Part shown: positions 23,772-27,157 of the stretch, piece by piece
Numbering within the stretch: the stretch's first letter is position 1
Layout: every line of letters starts with the position of its first letter
From: a virus
DNA length: 27,157 bases
Reading direction: 5' to 3' (one strand)
IMG/VR virus record: IMGVR_UViG_3300025083_000182
Location: 1 to 27,157 of that record
The notes under the pieces: model-generated
Databases searched by the model: none
Told to the model about the DNA's origin: nothing
What the model saw: the letters and a program-made list of their open reading frames with translations, nothing else
Program-made: the position numbers and the translations under genes

Positions 23772-25826
23772 TTACTCTGGCTCTGGACACAAGCTACTTT
23801 GGGGACATTCAACTACCTTAATCGGTTCACTAAGACTCCCTGTGGGGGCGTAAACTTCTACAGTTGTCCCTGTCGTTAGAACTTCCGTAGTATTTGTTGA
23901 GGTAACCACATCTACAGGGTTCAAGTCTTTTACAACATTTACGGTGTTTCCTGCCGTAGCTACTTCAGAAGTAGGCAAACTAGCTACAACAGATACTGTT
24001 GAACTGGAAGAAAGCACACTTACTCCTGTAGTAGAAGTAACAACATTCGATGTGACGGTTGTAACTTCTGAAACAAAAGTTGTTGTTGGAATAGATTGCA
24101 CAACATCTACAGGGGTTGCCGTATTGAGAACCGTAGTTGTTGGGACAGATTGTACTACGCTTACGGGACTTCCCGCATCTACCACATTAGTGGTGCTAAG
24201 TGTTTTAACAACGCTCGTAACGCTGGCTCCCGTAATTAAAGTTGGGAATGTCGGAGGATTAGTTGCATATTGTCCTGTTGCGGCAACACCCAAAACCCAA
24301 ACACAATCACCTTGCGAGTAATTACCATTACTGTCAGTTGTCCCACAACCCGCTACTTTAACAGCGGTCATACCGCCCCCCGCAGAAGCAGCTCCCCCAC
24401 GCCAAACATCAGTGACCATGTCGGTTGACGAATCAGGGGCCAATGCAACAGGAGTGGTCCCATCGGAAGATAGAACTGAAGTCATGTTACCCGTTGTAAC
24501 ACCAGCCGCTACAGTTGTGGTTGTAGCCACCCCAGAGACTGAAGTAAAATTACCTGTTGTGACGGGGATACAAGCAAGTTTATATGTAGTCTCATCAACT
24601 CCATGAACTTCAGTCTTATTCCCAGACGTAACTGGAGCTGCAGCAGTGGTTACTGCCCCAGCCGATACGACAGTAGCCATGTTGCTGTTGGTGGGTTCTA
24701 GTGCTACGGTGACCGTTCCCGAACTAGTCAAGACCGCTGTAACTTGAGCTTCAGTAGGCATCTGAGCCACAGAAGTTGTAGACCCTGCAGTTAAAACAGT
24801 GGTGGTTCCTGATGCGGCTGATAGAACAGTAGTCTTGTTAAGTTCTACACAAGTGAGGTCATTTAAACAGGTAACGAGTCCGTCTTCGACAACCGCAACA
24901 CCCTTACCATCTATTTTCCAATGCTTGTTGAATTCATTCCCCGTGACATGAATTTCAGTGGCCGCTGCTTGAGCATCGTTATATTTTACTTTTACTTGTG
25001 GGTCTCCTGTAAATGGAGATGAAAGGCCGGACTGCGACCGTTCATTGATACTCCTAAATTCTTTTTCGTCTTTATCTTGTCGGACATATTTCTTGTAAAC
25101 ATTTTTACCCGCCCCCAAGTTTTTAATTTTATTATACCCCCTGTGCCAATGGAGCGGCCCTCTAATTCCTTCTAGACTCCCATACAACCTAGCTTCCCTG
25201 CCGTCTTTCTCTTCATTCCACTGGTGACGATAAAGCTTTCCATCTTTTACCCAAACAATGGGGACAGAGTATTTTCCTTCTTTACCATTATATCCACTTT
25301 CATCTGGTAGTTCAAACTGAACAGAATCCGGTAACTCCTTACTCTTCGCTAATCTATACAACGCACCATCTGGGTTATCGGGGTCTGCGATTACTTTTCC
25401 CTGCTCGTCAGTATTGAATTCTGAATAGATAACACACTCTCGACTCGCTTTTATTGTTAAAGGTTCTAATGCGTGTTTCTCCACACAAAGATTACTTTTA
25501 GGGTGCATCTCATATAAGTGTGCTTTTGAAATACACACCCTCTTATCCCCGTCTGGTTCGTATCGGTAAGGTTCATGTTCTACTCGATACTGCTCGGGAA
25601 TCGGTGGGGCTTCCCTGCCCACATCCACTCTATGAGTATAAAATTCAGCGGGGGCATCTGATGTTCCTTCTGTCGTTGGAGAAAACTTAAAAGAAGGAAT
25701 CTCTGAAATCTCAGCGTCTTGAATAGAAACATCTGCTTCTTCGGGCTGCGAGAACTCAGTAATAGCTTCCTCACTTTCTCCAAAGAGGAAGTTCTTAATT
25801 TTTTGAAAGAATCCTTCTCTAGCCAT
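23772..25826 (-). CDS. Fibre-like structural protein with long Thr/Val repeat shaft
   Basis: 684 residues from the ATG at 25826 (MAREGFF), two bases after the upstream stop; a start at 25856 would overlap that gene and is less likely. Residues 1-20 are an amphipathic basic helix, followed by an acidic Pro/Glu linker and a compact region (about 60-270) rich in Tyr, Trp, His and charged residues with several Cys. From about residue 327 to 676 the chain is almost only Thr, Val, Ser, Ala and Gly, arranged as ~21-22-residue units and then ~18-residue units. Such alternating T/V repeats suit beta-helical or triple-beta-spiral shafts of tail fibres. It ends with a Cys-containing acidic tail (SSLCPEPE). 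A host-recognition or collar role is inferred. Confidence 0.75.
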   Translation of the reverse strand: MAREGFFQKIKNFLFGESEEAITEFSQPEEADVSIQDAEISEIPSFKFSPTTEGTSDAPAEFYTHRVDVGREAPPIPEQYRVEHEPYRYEPDGDKRVCISKAHLYEMHPKSNLCVEKHALEPLTIKASRECVIYSEFNTDEQGKVIADPDNPDGALYRLAKSKELPDSVQFELPDESGYNGKEGKYSVPIVWVKDGKLYRHQWNEEKDGREARLYGSLEGIRGPLHWHRGYNKIKNLGAGKNVYKKYVRQDKDEKEFRSINERSQSGLSSPFTGDPQVKVKYNDAQAAATEIHVTGNEFNKHWKIDGKGVAVVEDGLVTCLNDLTCVELNKTTVLSAASGTTTVLTAGSTTSVAQMPTEAQVTAVLTSSGTVTVALEPTNSNMATVVSAGAVTTAAAPVTSGNKTEVHGVDETTYKLACIPVTTGNFTSVSGVATTTTVAAGVTTGNMTSVLSSDGTTPVALAPDSSTDMVTDVWRGGAASAGGGMTAVKVAGCGTTDSNGNYSQGDCVWVLGVAATGQYATNPPTFPTLITGASVTSVVKTLSTTNVVDAGSPVSVVQSVPTTTVLNTATPVDVVQSIPTTTFVSEVTTVTSNVVTSTTGVSVLSSSSTVSVVASLPTSEVATAGNTVNVVKDLNPVDVVTSTNTTEVLTTGTTVEVYAPTGSLSEPIKVVECPQSSLCPEPE
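23850..24240 (-). repeat. Distal ~18-residue Thr/Val repeats of the fibre-like gene
   Basis: Degenerate units such as VSVVQSVPTTTVLNTATP, VDVVQSIPTTTFVSEVTT and VSVVASLPTSEVATAGNT follow each other, with the consensus V-x-V-V-x-x-(V/I/L)-P-T-T-x-V. The DNA copies have diverged at third positions. Confidence 0.7.
24395..24845 (-). repeat. Proximal ~21-22-residue repeats of the fibre-like gene
   Basis: Units such as FTSVSGVATTTTVAAG-VTTGN, MTSVLSSDGTTPVALAP and MATVVSAGAVTTAAAP-VTSGN share the pattern T-x-V-x-S-x-x-x-T-T-x-x-A-x-x-P-x-T-x-G-N. They form a second repeat family distinct from the distal one. Confidence 0.65.
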
Positions 25827-25828
25827 AA

Positions 25829-27106
25829 CTAAAATTTCGGTGGAAACACCGTCCAAGTAGTTCTCACATAACCACCCCTAGAAGGTTCTTGTTTATCTCT
25901 AGCAACAAGACCTGTGGCAGCTATTTGGTTTAAATTAGGTGGTGTAGTAACAGGTAACTGTTTATTGTATATGGTGTATTTGTAAACTGGATCTACTGTT
26001 CCAGTTGTGCATCTAACAAAGCCACCATTCATTAGGCACGGGGGTACGGAAATACGGACGTAAGGAGTTCCAAAAGTGAATGATTGTGGGACCATTGCTT
26101 TTGCTTCTACTCCAGTGAACTTAGAGGGGGAATACTGAACGGTTACTTTAGTCTTACACGGACCTCTATATGCTTCGGGGTTCATGTGATACTCAGGGAA
26201 AGCTAATACCTGACCATCATGTCGCTCGTAACCAATAACATTTATACTCTCTAAAACAGGTGGGAACGTGTGATCCATGCTGGTAAAATACTCATCCACT
26301 AGAAGCGTGTTACCAGCGCCCACACCAGCAATAGTTTCTTGCTTTACAACTTCATACCAATCAGTGGATATCTGTCTTCCTTCTCTGTAAGCAGCAACTT
26401 TTAAATTAGACTCTGCATCGTGGGTTACGAGTGTCGTACTCCACCAAGCATTATCGGGGTCTAGTATAAGTTCATCAATTGTTTTTGTTTGCCCCGTAGG
26501 TTGACCAGTTGGTATTTCTCCCGTGTAGTAATACTTCAAGGCGCTTTTGAGATTTCGGTGAGATAGATCATCCCACTTGAGAGTCTCAATAGTAGCCCGA
26601 ACAAAATAGGTTCTTTGTTCTACAACAAAGATTCCATCCAACTCGCGGTCACCAATTCTTTTCTGCTGGCGACCCATCAGCACATAACCTTTTCCAGTAA
26701 AGTTAGCGGCGGCGGGGGAGGTAGGCATCGGGGAACCCGCCACAACTGTGCTATCGTCTTCTGTAAACGAAGAGCGTAAGCTGATATATGTCCTTACTAC
26801 AGTATCAAACTTGGTCTGACCCAAGCTAGATTGAGAATACTCAAAATTATAATCATCCTGAGAAGTTCTCGTGTTTGCGTAATAGTAATAATAAAACTGA
26901 CCATTAGGGTCAGCTTGCTTCACATACGCTAGGGTATGATCAGGAAAGTTTACCGTGTCAGGATGCGCGGTTCCGTATGCAGGAGGTTTCTTCCCAACCC
27001 TCTGGGCATCAACAGTTTCAAAGAACAACAAATCCTGCACATTCGGAGATACGAATGTGAGGACAGTCTGCCTCTGAGGGCTGGGCTGATTCCTCTGTAT
27101 AGGCAT
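25829..27106 (-). CDS. Probable virion structural protein
   Basis: 425 residues, beta-rich, Tyr- and Thr-rich, with no enzymatic motif, membrane segment or coiled coil that I can see. Features include a Tyr run (FYYYYY, about residue 72), repeated FTGKGY/FTGVEA elements and the C-terminal VRTTWTVFPPKF. The composition and neighbours point to a tail or appendage component. The ATG shares a base with the stop of the upstream partial gene (TAATG), and the stop is two bases before the fibre-like gene, so the three are probably one translational unit. No family recognised. Confidence 0.75.
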   Translation of the reverse strand: MPIQRNQPSPQRQTVLTFVSPNVQDLLFFETVDAQRVGKKPPAYGTAHPDTVNFPDHTLAYVKQADPNGQFYYYYYANTRTSQDDYNFEYSQSSLGQTKFDTVVRTYISLRSSFTEDDSTVVAGSPMPTSPAAANFTGKGYVLMGRQQKRIGDRELDGIFVVEQRTYFVRATIETLKWDDLSHRNLKSALKYYYTGEIPTGQPTGQTKTIDELILDPDNAWWSTTLVTHDAESNLKVAAYREGRQISTDWYEVVKQETIAGVGAGNTLLVDEYFTSMDHTFPPVLESINVIGYERHDGQVLAFPEYHMNPEAYRGPCKTKVTVQYSPSKFTGVEAKAMVPQSFTFGTPYVRISVPPCLMNGGFVRCTTGTVDPVYKYTIYNKQLPVTTPPNLNQIAATGLVARDKQEPSRGGYVRTTWTVFPPKF

Positions 27107-27157
27107 TACGATTCTTCAATTTTAGGCTCTGCATCTACTTGCTCCCCTTGTGGGGGG
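27106..27157 (-). CDS. C-terminal end of an upstream gene (partial, 5' part outside window)
   Basis: The frame open at the right edge encodes PPQGEQVDAEPKIEES and stops with TAA at 27106-27108, overlapping the next ATG by one base. An acidic Pro/Glu-rich tail is common at the end of phage structural proteins, but 16 residues do not identify it. The TAATG junction, repeated elsewhere in the window, supports it as a real gene end. Confidence 0.55.
   Translation of the reverse strand, partial: PPQGEQVDAEPKIEES

Noticed and set aside
23944-24321. Plus-strand Thr/Val-rich frame of 125 codons in the fibre repeats
   Set aside because: ACA/GTT-rich repeats produce similar Thr/Val codons on the opposite strand; the minus frame is continuous with a normal N-terminal domain, so this is a mirror effect.

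Overview
The window is one contiguous piece of a tailed double-stranded DNA phage (Caudoviricetes). It is packed almost without gaps. The longest stretch without a gene is about 120 bases (16673-16794), and no stretch exceeds 300 bases. I saw no tRNA, rRNA, CRISPR array, insertion sequence or integrase. The gene set is terminase, very large internal-virion-like proteins, a family A DNA polymerase, a primase-helicase and a lysis cassette. No sheath, tape-measure or phage RNA polymerase gene is seen. This suggests a podovirus-like phage that uses host RNA polymerase, but the window does not prove it. A lipoprotein with a lipobox in the lysis cassette (a candidate outer-membrane spanin) points to a Gram-negative host. 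Leaders are A/T-rich and mostly lack a Shine-Dalgarno motif, which hints at a host with weak SD dependence. I cannot name the host.

Layout. Positions 1-12962, minus strand: TerL (11175-12962) is read first, then a basic repeat-tailed protein (10181-11143), then a coiled-coil repeat-tailed protein (9081-10181), then a giant gene that starts at 9034 and is still open at base 1 (at least 3,011 codons). The giant protein carries two glycine/alanine-rich hydrophobic segments, a long acidic linker, a zincin-type HEYLH site and a late segment (IRNVIGN) typical of giant phage polyvalent or ejection proteins. Positions 12992-20762, plus strand: a TerS-like HTH protein, two small unknowns, a RuvC-like resolvase, a Cas4-like Fe-S nuclease, a probable ssDNA-binding protein, a small coiled coil, PolA (with Leu at the position equivalent to E. 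coli Phe762) and an AEP/SF3 primase-helicase. Positions 20737-27157, minus strand: structural genes enter from the right edge (acidic tail of a partial gene, a 425-aa protein, a repeat-rich fibre-like protein, a 316-aa connector/adaptor-like protein). They are followed by a lysis cassette (small holin-like protein, nested spanin-like pair, second membrane protein, Amidase_3 endolysin), a degenerate metallopeptidase-like protein and a PD-(D/E)XK-like protein.

How it works together. The plus-strand replication and recombination block is inserted between two minus-strand late blocks, so transcription diverges at 12963-12991 and converges at 20737-20762. TerS and TerL, usually adjacent and co-oriented, are split across the divergent junction: TerS leads the replication operon and TerL leads the internal-protein operon. 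Most genes within each block touch or overlap by 1-11 bases (ATGA, TAATG and TGATG junctions), implying translational coupling. The most unusual items are the giant open gene, the two virion-type proteins next to it with in-frame 12-nt and 15-nt tandem repeats, the two-family Thr/Val repeat shaft of the fibre-like gene, and a perfect 12-bp GC-rich hairpin just before the polymerase start.
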